DNA from: Halomonas sp. KAO
GTDB lineage: Bacteria; Pseudomonadota; Gammaproteobacteria; Pseudomonadales; Halomonadaceae
Assembly: GCF_015595025.1 (NCBI RefSeq)
Contig: NZ_JADNRL010000019.1
Coordinates: 210,225 to 274,224 of the forward strand
DNA length: 64,000 nt
Direction of reading: 5' to 3'
In this document: positions 18,015 to 27,459 of the stretch, piece after piece
Layout of the letters: the number at the start of each line of letters is the position of its first letter
Position numbering within the stretch: position 1 is the first letter of the stretch
The notes under the pieces: model-generated
Database searches by the model: none
What the model was told of the DNA's origin: nothing
Seen by the model: only the letters and a program-made list of their open reading frames with translations
Position numbers and translations under genes: made by a program

Positions 18015-18194
18015 TCCGGCAACCAGCTTGCGGGGAGGCGCTGTGAATACGTCCCTGTAGCTACCGACGCCCTGCGGCGCTCTCGCATCCTGCGCCGCTT
18101 GAAGGGCCGGTGCGGGCCATCCTTGGCCCGCCCGTTCGGAGCAGTGCTCCTCACCCCTGGCGTAGGACCTCCCCTTCAGCTGGTTCCCGGCGCC
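18015..18194 (+). repeat. Dispersed palindromic element, copy 3 (long form with extra module)
   Basis: Between gcdH (stop 18227) and the CoA-transferase start. Closing stem ACCAGC...GGGGAGG pairs with CCTCCCC...AGCTGGT. First hairpin TAC-GTCCCT-GTA. In place of the simple second hairpin is a module of about 90 bases (18071-18160) holding GCGGGCCA-TCCT-TGGCCCGC and GGAGC-AGT-GCTCC, shared with the copy at 53582. Confidence 0.85.
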
Positions 18195-18226
18195 CTCGTC
18201 AGACGCATGTCATGTGACCTACCGGC

Positions 18227-19408
<1,182 letters not shown>

Positions 19409-19443
19409 GGGGTATCCTCGGTGGCGTGGCTGGACTTTAATGT

Positions 19444-19486
19444 CTACATTTTCATCAAATGTAGTGCAGAACCGCGAGCCTGCCAA
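19444..19486 (-). promoter_or_regulatory. gcdH promoter with palindromic operator overlapping the -10
   Basis: On the minus strand a -35 TTGGCA (complement of 19481-19486) and a -10 TACATT (19458-19463) are separated by 17 bases. An 8-bp perfect dyad CTACATTT/AAATGTAG (19444-19451 and 19457-19464) covers the -10, a position suited to repression. The regulator is not in the adjacent genes. Confidence 0.65.
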
Positions 19487-19506
19487 GCCCCTTGGCGATA
19501 AAAAAT

Positions 19507-20871
19507 CTACCGGTAACGGGAGAGGACCACCCGTGTCTGCCACCAGGCGATTCCGGCCATCAGCAGGTTGGCCATGAGCATGCCGGCAAATACGCCGGTG
19601 GTGCCGGCAAGGCGCCCTCCCAGCCAGGCCAGGGGCACGCTGAGCACGAACAGCCGCACCACCGAGAGCCGCATGGCCCGGGACGGGCGATGCAGGGCGT
19701 TGCACGAGGAGACCGCCAGGATCACCACACCCTGGGCGCCCAATCCCAGCGGCACCAGCCACAGGAAGTGGCGCAGCACCTCGCCCACGGCCTGGCTTTC
19801 GGCATAGGCGCTTACCAACCAGGGGGCCAGCGCCTGCAATACCCCCCAGACCAGCAGCTGCCAGGCGAGCACGAACATGAAGCAGCCGAAGATGGCATGG
19901 CGCACCCGAACATACTGACCGGCACCGGCGTTCTGGCTGACCAGGGGCGAGAGAGTCATGGAGAGGCCCAGCACGGCGATCTGGGAGAATGCCTCGAGGC
20001 GCGTGCCGACTCCGAAGCCAGCCACCGCATCATGACCGTGGCCGGCGACGATGCGCGTCAGCAATCCCATGGCCAGCGGAGTGAAGACACTGGTCACCGC
20101 CGCGGGGCCGGCGATGCGCCCCAGCTCCCGCCACGACTCGAGCACTCCCCCACGCGTCATCCCGCGGATGTCGACGAGGCCGCGCAGCTCACGCTGGAAG
20201 AGTAGGGCCACCGCCATCAGCCCCCAGCTCAGCACCGTGGCCAGGGCCGCGCCGGAGACCCCCATGGCGGGCAACGGCCCGGCGCCAAAGATCAGCCACC
20301 AGTCCAGCACCACATTGATCACGGCGGCCAGGGCCATCATCAGGCCCTGGGTCGCGGTATTGCCGTGGGCGCGCAGCAGGCTGTTGAGCACGCGTGGCAC
20401 GATCATCGCCGCGGCGCCGAAGTACCAGACGCCCATATAGTCACGAATATGCGGCATCAGGAGGTCATCGGCCCCCAGCAGCCGAAACAGCGGCTCGAGA
20501 CTTGCAAGCCCGAGCAGGGTCATGATCAGGCCGACCATCAGCCCCAGCAGCGCGGCATCGGTGGCACGGCGACGCACCACCTCGAACTCGCCGCGCCCCA
20601 GGCGCCGCGCCACCACGGCGGAGGTACCGATGCCCAGCCCGATAGCCAGGCTGATCACGGTGAAGACCACCGGAAAGGTGAACGACACCGCCGCCAGGGG
20701 TTCGGTACCCAGCCGCGAGATAAACCAGGTGTCCACCAGGTTGAAGCTGAGCATGGCAACCATGCCGCCGATCACCGGCAGGGTCTTTCTCAGCAGCGTG
20801 GCGGCGATGGGGCCTTCCAGCAGTTCGCGTCGAGCCGGCCGGCGTGGCGATGCGGTGGAGGGAGGGCTCAT
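19507..20871 (-). CDS. MATE family multidrug/Na+ efflux transporter
   Basis: 454 residues with about twelve membrane segments in two homologous halves. Family features: [42 protein letters not shown] at the N-terminus, [16 protein letters not shown], and the second-half [26 protein letters not shown] proteins expel cationic drugs or metabolites in exchange for Na+ or H+. It begins five bases after the CbiM-like gene, so purU, the permease and this gene are probably one transcript. A second, diverged MATE gene lies at 33015. Substrate unknown. Confidence 0.9.
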   Translation of the reverse strand: MSPPSTASPRRPARRELLEGPIAATLLRKTLPVIGGMVAMLSFNLVDTWFISRLGTEPLAAVSFTFPVVFTVISLAIGLGIGTSAVVARRLGRGEFEVVRRRATDAALLGLMVGLIMTLLGLASLEPLFRLLGADDLLMPHIRDYMGVWYFGAAAMIVPRVLNSLLRAHGNTATQGLMMALAAVINVVLDWWLIFGAGPLPAMGVSGAALATVLSWGLMAVALLFQRELRGLVDIRGMTRGGVLESWRELGRIAGPAAVTSVFTPLAMGLLTRIVAGHGHDAVAGFGVGTRLEAFSQIAVLGLSMTLSPLVSQNAGAGQYVRVRHAIFGCFMFVLAWQLLVWGVLQALAPWLVSAYAESQAVGEVLRHFLWLVPLGLGAQGVVILAVSSCNALHRPSRAMRLSVVRLFVLSVPLAWLGGRLAGTTGVFAGMLMANLLMAGIAWWQTRVVLSRYR

Positions 20872-20876
20872 GGGAC

Positions 20877-21548
20877 CTACTTGGTATCGATGTAACGGTG
20901 ATCGTTGAAGGTCGCCACCCAGTGCGGGTGGTAGACCAGCAGTATGCTCATCAGCATGCCGGTGATAAACGCCTCCGAGGGCATGAGCAGTGGCAGGAAG
21001 CGCGCGTACTCCAGGGCCTGATAGAGGGCGTGGGCATCGCTGGCACCGAGTAGCATCAGCCCTACCGCGGAGAGACCGGCGGCCAGCGACGACAGCGCGG
21101 CGCCGAAGAAACCGCAGACGAACAGAAACACCATCAGGTTATCGGGCAGGTAACGATCCACCAGCCGCCAGATGATCACCATGGTCAGCGCCGGCATGAC
21201 GCCGGTCACCAGCAGATTGACTCCCAGCAGGGTCCAGTCCACCCGGCCGGTCACCACCATCGCCAGATTGACCAGCAGCAGGGAGAGCAGCGCCAGCGGC
21301 GCCTTGAAGACCAGCACCAGCAGCGCGGTAAACATCAGGTGCAGGGTCAACCAGTCCACCGCCTGGGCGCGCAGCTGCCACATCAGCAGCACCGCCACGG
21401 TGGCGGCCAGCCAGCGATGCTGCAACCCGCTATCGGCCAGCAGCATCCGCCAGGGGCGCTGAGCCAGCGCCAACCCCAGCAGCACGAAGGCGACCAGGCT
21501 GGCACTCACCAGCAGCCAGGGAGCCAGCACCGGTTCGGAGAAGGACAT
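20877..21548 (-). CDS. CbiM-like energy-coupling-factor-type permease
   Basis: 223 residues, about seven membrane segments, with a short N-terminus (MSFSEPVLAPWLLVSASLVAF) and a C-terminal YHPHWVATFNDHRYIDTK tail. The PSEAFITGMLMSILLVYHPHWV ending matches a gammaproteobacterial group annotated as energy-coupling-factor permease (CbiM-like). Classical CbiM starts MHI... with N-terminal metal ligands; that start is not present, so a cobalt/nickel substrate should not be assumed. No CbiO/CbiQ genes adjoin it. It sits 12 bases after purU and five before the MATE gene. Confidence 0.7.
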   Translation of the reverse strand: MSFSEPVLAPWLLVSASLVAFVLLGLALAQRPWRMLLADSGLQHRWLAATVAVLLMWQLRAQAVDWLTLHLMFTALLVLVFKAPLALLSLLLVNLAMVVTGRVDWTLLGVNLLVTGVMPALTMVIIWRLVDRYLPDNLMVFLFVCGFFGAALSSLAAGLSAVGLMLLGASDAHALYQALEYARFLPLLMPSEAFITGMLMSILLVYHPHWVATFNDHRYIDTK

Positions 21549-21560
21549 GAGGCCTCCTGG

Positions 21561-22415
21561 TCAGGCGAAGACCACGGTCTTGTTACCGTGGATCAACACG
21601 CGATCCTCGAGATGCCAGCGCAGCCCTCGCGCCAGCACCGCCTTCTCCACGTCGCGACCGAAGCGCACCAGGTCGTCGGGGGTATGGCAGTGGCTGACCC
21701 GATGGATATCCTGCTCGATGATGGGGCCCGCATCGAGCTCCGCGGTGACATAGTGGCAGGTGGCACCGATCAGCTTCACCCCGCGCTGATGAGCCTGGTG
21801 ATAGGGCTTGGCGCCGGCGAAGCTGGGCAGAAAGCTGTGGTGGATATTGATCACCCTACCGGCATAGCGCTCACAGAGCGTCGGCGGCAGGATCTGCATA
21901 TAGCGAGCCAGCACCACACAATCCGCACGCACCTCCTCGACGATGCTCTCCACCTCCTCGAAGGCGGCCTGCTTCTCATCCGACGGTACCGGCACATGGT
22001 AATAGGGGATCCCGTGCCACTCGACCAGGCCACGCATGGTCTCGTGATTGGAGATCACCGCCGCGATCTCGCAGTCGATCTCGCCGGCGGTCCAGCGGTA
22101 GAGCAGATCGACCAGGCAGTGCGACTCCTTCGATACCATCAGCACCACGCGCCGCCGCTGACGGGTATCGGCCAGCGCCCAGGTCATGTCGAACTCCTCG
22201 GCGACGGGACGAAATGCCTCGCGCAGCGTCTCGGGTGGCATGCCGATGGAGTCGGCCAGGATCTCGTAGCGCATGAAGAAACGCCCCGACTCGAGATCGG
22301 AGTGCTGGCTGGCCTCGGTGATCGAACCACCATGTCCGGCGATAAAGCCGGAGACGCGGGAAACGATTCCCACTCGATCGGGACAGGAAACCACCAGACG
22401 ATAGTAATGTGACAT
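21561..22415 (-). CDS. purU: Formyltetrahydrofolate deformylase
   Basis: 284 residues from ATG 22415 with GGAG seven bases before. Residues about 1-85 are an ACT-type regulatory domain (YYRLVVSCPDRVGIVSRVSGFIAGHGGSI); the rest is the formyl-transferase fold with ISNHETMRGLVEWHGIPY, NIHHSFLPSFAGAKPYHQA and IGATCHYVTAELDAGPII. It hydrolyses 10-formyl-THF to THF and formate, balancing one-carbon pools. It is divergent from the amino-acid importer operon and first in a run with the CbiM-like and MATE genes. Confidence 0.96.
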   Translation of the reverse strand: MSHYYRLVVSCPDRVGIVSRVSGFIAGHGGSITEASQHSDLESGRFFMRYEILADSIGMPPETLREAFRPVAEEFDMTWALADTRQRRRVVLMVSKESHCLVDLLYRWTAGEIDCEIAAVISNHETMRGLVEWHGIPYYHVPVPSDEKQAAFEEVESIVEEVRADCVVLARYMQILPPTLCERYAGRVINIHHSFLPSFAGAKPYHQAHQRGVKLIGATCHYVTAELDAGPIIEQDIHRVSHCHTPDDLVRFGRDVEKAVLARGLRWHLEDRVLIHGNKTVVFA

Positions 22416-22650
22416 CACAGGCTCCAGACTGGGCGTAACGGGCGCGACAGTGTAGCGAATGCAGCGCTTTCCGGCACGCACAGGCACATGCCAGAAGAGC
22501 ACCCGGACATTGATGGGTGGTGCCTGCATTACCAATATATAACCAAGCGCTATTGGAACTTAGCCGCTATATTCTCTACTTTGGGCATCCTGAAATGCCA
22601 TTAGGCTACGTCGTCTTAGCGCTACTCCATACACCATACGGGAGTACATC

Positions 22651-23421
22651 ATGCTCAAGCGCATTGTCCTTACCACCCTGGCCGCAGGTATCGTCTCCGC
22701 CGCCGGCCTGGCTCAGGCCGACGATGAAACTATCGATGAAACGATCAAGGTCGGCATGTCCGGTGGCTACTTCCCCTTCACCTTCGTCGAGCAGGACAAG
22801 CTTCAGGGCTTCGAGGTCGATGTCATGGAAGCCGTGGCGGAGGAGATGGGAGTCGAGGTCGAGTTCATCACGGCGAACTTCTCGGGCCTGTTCGGCATGC
22901 TCGAGTCCGGCCGCATCGACACCATCGCCAACCAGATCACCATTACCGAAGAGCGTGCCGCCAAGTACGCCTTTACCGAGCCTTACGTCTACGACGGTGC
23001 CCAGGTCGTGGTCAAGGAGGGCAATGACACGATCCAGTCCATCGAGGACCTGAAGGGCAAGACCGTGGCCGTCAATCTCGGCTCCAACTATGAGGCGTTG
23101 CTGCGCGAGCTGCCCTACGCCGACGAGATCGACATCCGCACCTATGAGAGCAATATCGAGCAGGATACCGCCCTGGGCCGCGTCGACGCCTTTGTCATGG
23201 ACCGGGTAAGCGCCAGCCAGGTGATCAAGGAGAAGCCGATGCCCCTGGCACTGGCCGGCAAGCCCTTCTCGCAGATTCGCAATGCCCTGCCCTTCCGGGA
23301 CACCGACGAGGACCGCGCCCTGCGTGACCGGGTCGATGAGGCCCTGACCACCCTGCGCGAATCGGGCGAGCTGCGCACGATCTCGGAAGCGTGGTTCGCG
23401 ACCGACATCACCAGCCCGTGA
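22651..23421 (+). CDS. Cystine-type amino acid ABC transporter substrate-binding protein (FliY/TcyJ-like)
   Basis: 256 residues; ATG 22651 with GGAG six bases upstream. Signal peptide 1-24. The mature protein has the polar amino-acid binding fold: KVGMSGGYFPFTFVEQDKLQGFEVDVMEAVAEEMG, RIDTIANQITITEERAAKYAFTEPYVYDG and KTVAVNLGSNYEALL. The NQ(V/I)TI, GSNYE and RTYESN segments resemble E. coli FliY, which binds L-cystine. It heads a three-gene operon with a permease and an ATPase. Cystine is the likeliest ligand, by similarity only; diaminopimelate-type ligands are possible. Confidence 0.85.
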   Translation: MLKRIVLTTLAAGIVSAAGLAQADDETIDETIKVGMSGGYFPFTFVEQDKLQGFEVDVMEAVAEEMGVEVEFITANFSGLFGMLESGRIDTIANQITITEERAAKYAFTEPYVYDGAQVVVKEGNDTIQSIEDLKGKTVAVNLGSNYEALLRELPYADEIDIRTYESNIEQDTALGRVDAFVMDRVSASQVIKEKPMPLALAGKPFSQIRNALPFRDTDEDRALRDRVDEALTTLRESGELRTISEAWFATDITSP

Positions 23422-23438
23422 GGCGCTGAGCCGCGCCC

Positions 23439-24113
23439 ATGTCCGTACTCGATCTCGACTACATGCTGGGGCTGGTCCCCGTTCTGCTGCGCTATCTGCC
23501 ACTGACCCTGCAGATGGCCGCCGCGGGCATGGCGCTGGCCCTGGTGCTCGCCTGTGGCCTCGCCGTGATCCGCGTCCTGCGGATCCCGGGGCTCAACGCG
23601 GCCACCCTGCTGTTCATCTCCTTCTTTCGCGGCACGCCACTGCTGGTGCAGCTGTTCCTGTTCTACTACGGCCTGCCCCAGCTGCTGGCCTTCCTGACCC
23701 AGATCAATGGCATTACCGCTACCATCATGGGCCTGACCCTGCACTTCTCGGCCTATATGGCGGAGTCCATCCGTGCCGCCATCGTCGGGGTGGACCGCAG
23801 CCAGACCGAGGCGGCACTCTCCATCGGCATGACCAATGGCCAGCTGATGCGACGCATCGTGCTGCCTCAGGCGACCCGCGTCGCGGTGCCCACCCTGATG
23901 AACTACTTCATCGACATGATCAAGGCCACATCCCTGGCATTTACGCTTGGGGTGACCGAGCTGATGGGCGCCACCCAGAAGGAGGCCGCCGGCAGCTTCC
24001 TCTACTTCGAGGCCTTTATCACCGTGGCTCTCTTCTACTGGATCATCGTCGAGCTGCTGGCCTGGTTCCAGCGGCGCCTGGAGACCCGACTCAACGAGGC
24101 ATATCGGCGATGA
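23439..24113 (+). CDS. Amino acid ABC transporter permease (YecS/TcyL-like)
   Basis: 224 residues, about five membrane segments. Contains the His/Glu/Gln-family permease motifs FISFFRGTPLLVQLFLFYYGLPQ and, in the cytoplasmic coupling loop, EAALSIGMTNGQLMRRIVLPQATRVAVPTLMNYFI. It forms the membrane channel of the importer with the binding protein 17 bases upstream and the ATPase overlapping its stop by four bases. Likely homodimeric in the inner membrane. Confidence 0.92.
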   Translation: MSVLDLDYMLGLVPVLLRYLPLTLQMAAAGMALALVLACGLAVIRVLRIPGLNAATLLFISFFRGTPLLVQLFLFYYGLPQLLAFLTQINGITATIMGLTLHFSAYMAESIRAAIVGVDRSQTEAALSIGMTNGQLMRRIVLPQATRVAVPTLMNYFIDMIKATSLAFTLGVTELMGATQKEAAGSFLYFEAFITVALFYWIIVELLAWFQRRLETRLNEAYRR

Positions 24114-24883
24114 TCAAGGTAGAGGGACTCATCAAGCGCTTCGGCGGGGTCGCCGTGCTCGACGGCATCGACCTCGCCATCGAGCAGGGCGAGATCATCG
24201 TGGTCATCGGCCCCTCCGGAACCGGCAAGTCGACGCTGCTGCGCTGCCTCAACTTCCTCGAGAGGCCGGATGCCGGCCGGTTGACCATCGGTGACCTCGA
24301 TGTCGATGTCACCCGGGCCAGCCGTGCCGATATCCTCACGGCACGCCGGCGAACCGCCTTCGTGTTCCAGAACTATGCGCTGTTCGCCAACAAGACGGCG
24401 CTTCAGAACATCGCCGAGGGGCTGATCGTGGTCAACCGCTGGCCGAAGGAGAAGGCGCTGGCGCGCGGCAGGGAGATCCTGGAGCGCATCGGGCTGGCCG
24501 ACAAGGCCGACGCCTACCCCGCCTCGCTGTCCGGGGGTCAACAGCAGCGTGTCGGCATCGGCCGCGCCATGGCGGCCCAGGCCGAGGTGATACTCTTCGA
24601 CGAACCGACCTCATCGCTGGACCCCGAGTGGGTCGAGGAGGTCCTCGGCTTGATGAAACAGTTGGCCACAGAGCGCCAGACCATGCTGGTGGTCACCCAC
24701 GAGATGAGCTTTGCCCGGGATGTGGCGGACCGAGTGATCTTCATGGAAGGGGGGCGCATCGTCGAACAGGGACCCCCCGACCAGCTGTTCGCCTCGCCTA
24801 GGGACCCGCGTACCCGTAATTTCCTGCGCAAGGTGCTCGCCAGCCAAGGTCCCAGTCAAGCACCGCTGGACGCCCCGAGTTGA
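24110..24883 (+). CDS. Amino acid ABC transporter ATP-binding protein (YecC/TcyN-like)
   Basis: 257 residues starting in an ATGA overlap with the permease stop. Walker A GPSGTGKST (about residue 34), Q-loop FVFQNYALFANKTALQNI, ABC signature SLSGGQQQRVGIGRAM, Walker B VILFDEPTSSLD and the switch His in MLVVTHEMSFARD. It powers import of the amino acid bound by the first protein of the operon. The operon ends 48 bases before a palindromic element that may also serve as its terminator. Confidence 0.96.
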   Translation: MIKVEGLIKRFGGVAVLDGIDLAIEQGEIIVVIGPSGTGKSTLLRCLNFLERPDAGRLTIGDLDVDVTRASRADILTARRRTAFVFQNYALFANKTALQNIAEGLIVVNRWPKEKALARGREILERIGLADKADAYPASLSGGQQQRVGIGRAMAAQAEVILFDEPTSSLDPEWVEEVLGLMKQLATERQTMLVVTHEMSFARDVADRVIFMEGGRIVEQGPPDQLFASPRDPRTRNFLRKVLASQGPSQAPLDAPS

Positions 24884-24931
24884 CGCCTATACCCCGGGGC
24901 TATCGCAGATGGCAGTAACGTTCAAGGCTGT

Positions 24932-25032
24932 TCCGGCGACAGGCCTCCGAGGGGGCGCTACGAGTACTTCCCTGTAGGCTACCTCGGCCATCCCTGGTCC
25001 TCGGACCCCCTCTCCGACCTGTCCCCGGCGCC
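24932..25032 (+). repeat. Dispersed palindromic element, copy 4 (short form)
   Basis: Between two same-direction genes, the importer ATPase and the RNase J-type gene. Closing stem CAGGCC...GAGGGGG with CCCCCTC...GACCTG; first hairpin TAC-TTCCCT-GTA; second hairpin GGCCA-TCCC-TGGTC. Nearly identical to the copy at 15657, including about 35 bases to the left and 15 to the right. Confidence 0.87.
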
Positions 25033-25150
25033 TTTCACTATCAGTCTGGCGGAAACAGCGATTACCCTCGCCGATACCCGAGGCGCGTTGTGGCCTCTGG
25101 GGGCCTTCCCGTATAGTGAAACCGTCATATACCAGGAAGCCTCCTTCGTG

Positions 25151-26845
25151 ATGCTCAAGTCTCGAGTCCAGATCCGTCCTCGCCGCCGCCCTCCCCTGCG
25201 CTTTCTGCCGCTGGGCGGCTGTGGCGAAATCGGCATGAACCTCAGCCTCTATGGCCATGGTGAGGGTCAGGATGCCGCCTGGATCGCGGTGGACTGCGGC
25301 ATGATGATTCGCCAGGATCTTCCCGACTCGCCGCTCCAGGTGCCCAACCTGGCCAGCCTGGAGGCTCTCGGCATCGCGCCCGGGGCGCTGATCATCACCC
25401 ATGGCCACGAGGACCATATCGGTGCCGCGGCCTGGCTGTGGCCGAAATGGGGTTGCCCCATCTACGCCACTCCGCTGGCGGCCGGCCTGCTGCGTGCCAA
25501 GTTCCATGAGCGCGGGCTCGCCAGCGACGCCATTCGGGTGATCGAACCCGGCGAGGCCATGGAGACGGGCCCCTTTACCCTGCGCTTCCTGCCGGTGCCC
25601 CACTCGATTCCCGAGAGCTGTTCGCTGCTGATCGCCGCCGGCGAGCACCGCGTGCTGCACACCGGTGACTGGAAGCTCGATCCCGATCCGCTGCTCGGCG
25701 CCCCGATATCACCGGCCACCTTCCGCGCCCTGGCCCCGGTGGACCTGGTGGTCGGCGACTCCACCAACGCCCCGCTGCCCGGCGAATCACGCAGCGAAGG
25801 CGAGGTGGCCAAGGCGCTGGATCACACCATCGCCCGCTGCGAGGGCCGCGTGGTGGTGACCTGCTTCGCCAGCAATCTGGCCCGGGTGCTGGCCATCGGC
25901 CGCGCCGCCGAGCGCTGCGGTCGCCGGGTCAGCCTGATGGGGCGCTCCATGGAGCGCATGGTGGCCATCGCTCGGGGACTCGGCTATCTGGATGACTTTC
26001 CACCCCTGGTGCCCACCAGCGATCTCGGCTACCTGCCCCCCGAGGAAGTACTGGTGATCGCCACCGGCAGCCAGGGGGAGCCGCGCGCCGCCCTGCAGCG
26101 ACTGGCCAGGGGCCGGCATCGCTCCCTGGAGCTGGGCTCCGGCGACAGCGTGATCTTCTCGGCCAAGGCGATTCCCGGCAACGAGCTGCTGATCGAACGC
26201 CTCAAGAGAGGACTGCGTCAGCTGGGGGTCGAGGTACTCGATGAGTTCAACCATCCCGAGCTGCACGCCTCAGGCCACCCGGCCCAGGAGGAGTTGCGCA
26301 CCCTCTATGGCTGGGTGAAGCCCCGCCATCTGCTGCCGGTTCATGGCGAACCCCGCCATCAACAGGCCCACCGTGAGCTCGCCGAGGCACTCGGTATCCA
26401 GGCGCCATTGTCGCCCCTGAACGGCGACATGATCCGCCTCGATGCCGATGGCCTTACCCTGGAGAGCCGCCACCCGCAGCCCCCCTGCATCGTCGATCAG
26501 AATGCCGTGGCACCACTCCCCGGCCTGGGCGGCCAGCAAGGCAGGGAGAGCCGCCACGGCAGCCTCTATCTGGCGCTATCGGTGGCCGCCACCGACGAGG
26601 GCGGCTGGACACGCATCGGACGGCTGATGCTTGATGCCAGCGAGAGCCAGGCCTTCGACGAGACCGACCTGTGCGAATGGCTCGATGACCTCCTGGCCTC
26701 ACTGCGTGCCGAAACACTGGCCGATCTCCGCCTGGCCCTGCAGCCACGCCTGATGGGCTGGTTTGCCGACCGGTTGAGACGCCTGCCGGTGATTCACCTG
26801 CAGATTCTCGCCATGGAGGCCCCGACGGCTGGCCATTCTGAGTAA
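25151..26845 (+). CDS. rnj: Ribonuclease J-type metallo-beta-lactamase/beta-CASP RNase
   Basis: 564 residues from ATG 25151 (GTG 25148 is also possible). RNase J layout: LGGCGEIGMNLSLY, AVDCGMM, the zinc motif THGHEDHIGA (His84, His86, Asp88, His89), PVPHSIPESCSLLI, HTGDWKLD, then the beta-CASP region with VVGDSTNAPLPGES, FSAKAIPGNE and the signature PVHGEPRH. It should have 5'-exo and endoribonuclease activity on 5'-monophosphate RNAs. RNase J is uncommon in gammaproteobacteria, which rely on RNase E; this window also encodes RraA, an RNase E inhibitor. It is monocistronic with a terminator downstream. Confidence 0.9.
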   Translation: MLKSRVQIRPRRRPPLRFLPLGGCGEIGMNLSLYGHGEGQDAAWIAVDCGMMIRQDLPDSPLQVPNLASLEALGIAPGALIITHGHEDHIGAAAWLWPKWGCPIYATPLAAGLLRAKFHERGLASDAIRVIEPGEAMETGPFTLRFLPVPHSIPESCSLLIAAGEHRVLHTGDWKLDPDPLLGAPISPATFRALAPVDLVVGDSTNAPLPGESRSEGEVAKALDHTIARCEGRVVVTCFASNLARVLAIGRAAERCGRRVSLMGRSMERMVAIARGLGYLDDFPPLVPTSDLGYLPPEEVLVIATGSQGEPRAALQRLARGRHRSLELGSGDSVIFSAKAIPGNELLIERLKRGLRQLGVEVLDEFNHPELHASGHPAQEELRTLYGWVKPRHLLPVHGEPRHQQAHRELAEALGIQAPLSPLNGDMIRLDADGLTLESRHPQPPCIVDQNAVAPLPGLGGQQGRESRHGSLYLALSVAATDEGGWTRIGRLMLDASESQAFDETDLCEWLDDLLASLRAETLADLRLALQPRLMGWFADRLRRLPVIHLQILAMEAPTAGHSE

Positions 26846-26865
26846 CCCTTCGCTCTGATAGTCGA

Positions 26866-26893
26866 AAGCCGCTCATCGTGAGCGGCTTCGTTC
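26866..26893 (+). terminator. Intrinsic terminator after the RNase J gene
   Basis: A 10-bp stem AAGCCGCTCA/TGAGCGGCTT with loop TCG begins 21 bases after the stop and is followed by the T-rich CGTTCTTCTC. Confidence 0.88.
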
Positions 26894-26941
26894 TTCTCTC
26901 TGATGGGAATCCAGTAGCCCCGACGATGCTTCCCGGGATGG

Positions 26942-27232
26942 CTACTCCTTGCTGGCATTCTTGGGCGGACGTCCCCGCTTGCGACGCGGCGGTTCCACCA
27001 CCAGATCATCCACGGAAAGCCCCGCCTCGTTGATCGCCTCGAGGATCTCGGAACGCTTGCGTTCCTTCTCGGCCTCCTCCTGCTGACGCTGCTGCTCCTC
27101 ATCCTTTTTCTGTTCGATGACCTCCTCGATCACCTCGGCGAGCTTGTGCAGCTGCTCCATGCTGAGCTGGCGTGCCGCGGCGCGTGCCACGTTCTTGTTG
27201 CGAGCGATGCGTTCCAGGGTTTCGCTGGACAT
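26942..27232 (-). CDS. Small H-NS-like nucleoid protein with a C-terminal AT-hook
   Basis: 96 residues; ATG 27232 follows a strong AGGAGGG. Residues about 5-75 resemble the H-NS oligomerisation region: ARNKNVARAAARQLSMEQLH parallels the first helices of H-NS, followed by a long charged coiled coil (EQKKDEEQQRQQEEAEKERK) and ILEAINEAGLSVDDLV, like the end of the H-NS dimer domain. The normal H-NS DNA-binding domain is absent; instead the last residues RRKRGRPPKNASKE contain an AT-hook core (RGRPPK, residues 86-91), which binds the minor groove of AT-rich DNA. Probably a nucleoid-associated silencer or modulator. Its own upstream region is the most AT-rich stretch seen here. Confidence 0.75.
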   Translation of the reverse strand: MSSETLERIARNKNVARAAARQLSMEQLHKLAEVIEEVIEQKKDEEQQRQQEEAEKERKRSEILEAINEAGLSVDDLVVEPPRRKRGRPPKNASKE

Positions 27233-27286
27233 CAGTCCCTCCTGAGCCGAATAAATGAGACGGTGACATTACCTTACGCAATGAAA

Positions 27287-27314
27287 AGTATATGCAGTTG
27301 CCACCGCTTGGCAA
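27287..27314 (-). promoter_or_regulatory. Sigma-70-type promoter for the H-NS-like gene
   Basis: Minus-strand -35 TTGCCA (complement of 27309-27314) and -10 TATACT (27287-27292) are 16 bases apart in an AT-rich stretch, leaving a leader of about 50 bases before the start codon. The AT-rich context suggests self-binding by the H-NS-like product. Confidence 0.7.
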
Positions 27315-27394
27315 GAAAAGTCGCAAGAAATATCGAGGGATTTTCTAACGTCTTGAACACAAAATACGACGATGCATTGGCGAATAACACTATC

Positions 27395-27420
27395 AAAAAG
27401 CGGCGCCCTGGGGCGCCGCT
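27395..27420 (-). terminator. Intrinsic terminator of the molybdenum-cofactor operon
   Basis: On the minus strand an AGCGGCGCCC/GGGCGCCGCT stem is followed by a run of five T (complement of 27395-27399). It lies 40 bases after the moaA stop and ends the mobA-to-moaA transcript. Confidence 0.88.
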
Positions 27421-27459
27421 CGCGGGAAGGCAGGAAGCGGGAAAACGCTCGCTTAAACC

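Noticed and set aside
22416..22650. CysB operator upstream of the cystine-type importer
   Set aside because: The region is AT-rich with a CCAA/TTGG dyad, but no confident CysB consensus or promoter spacing could be matched.
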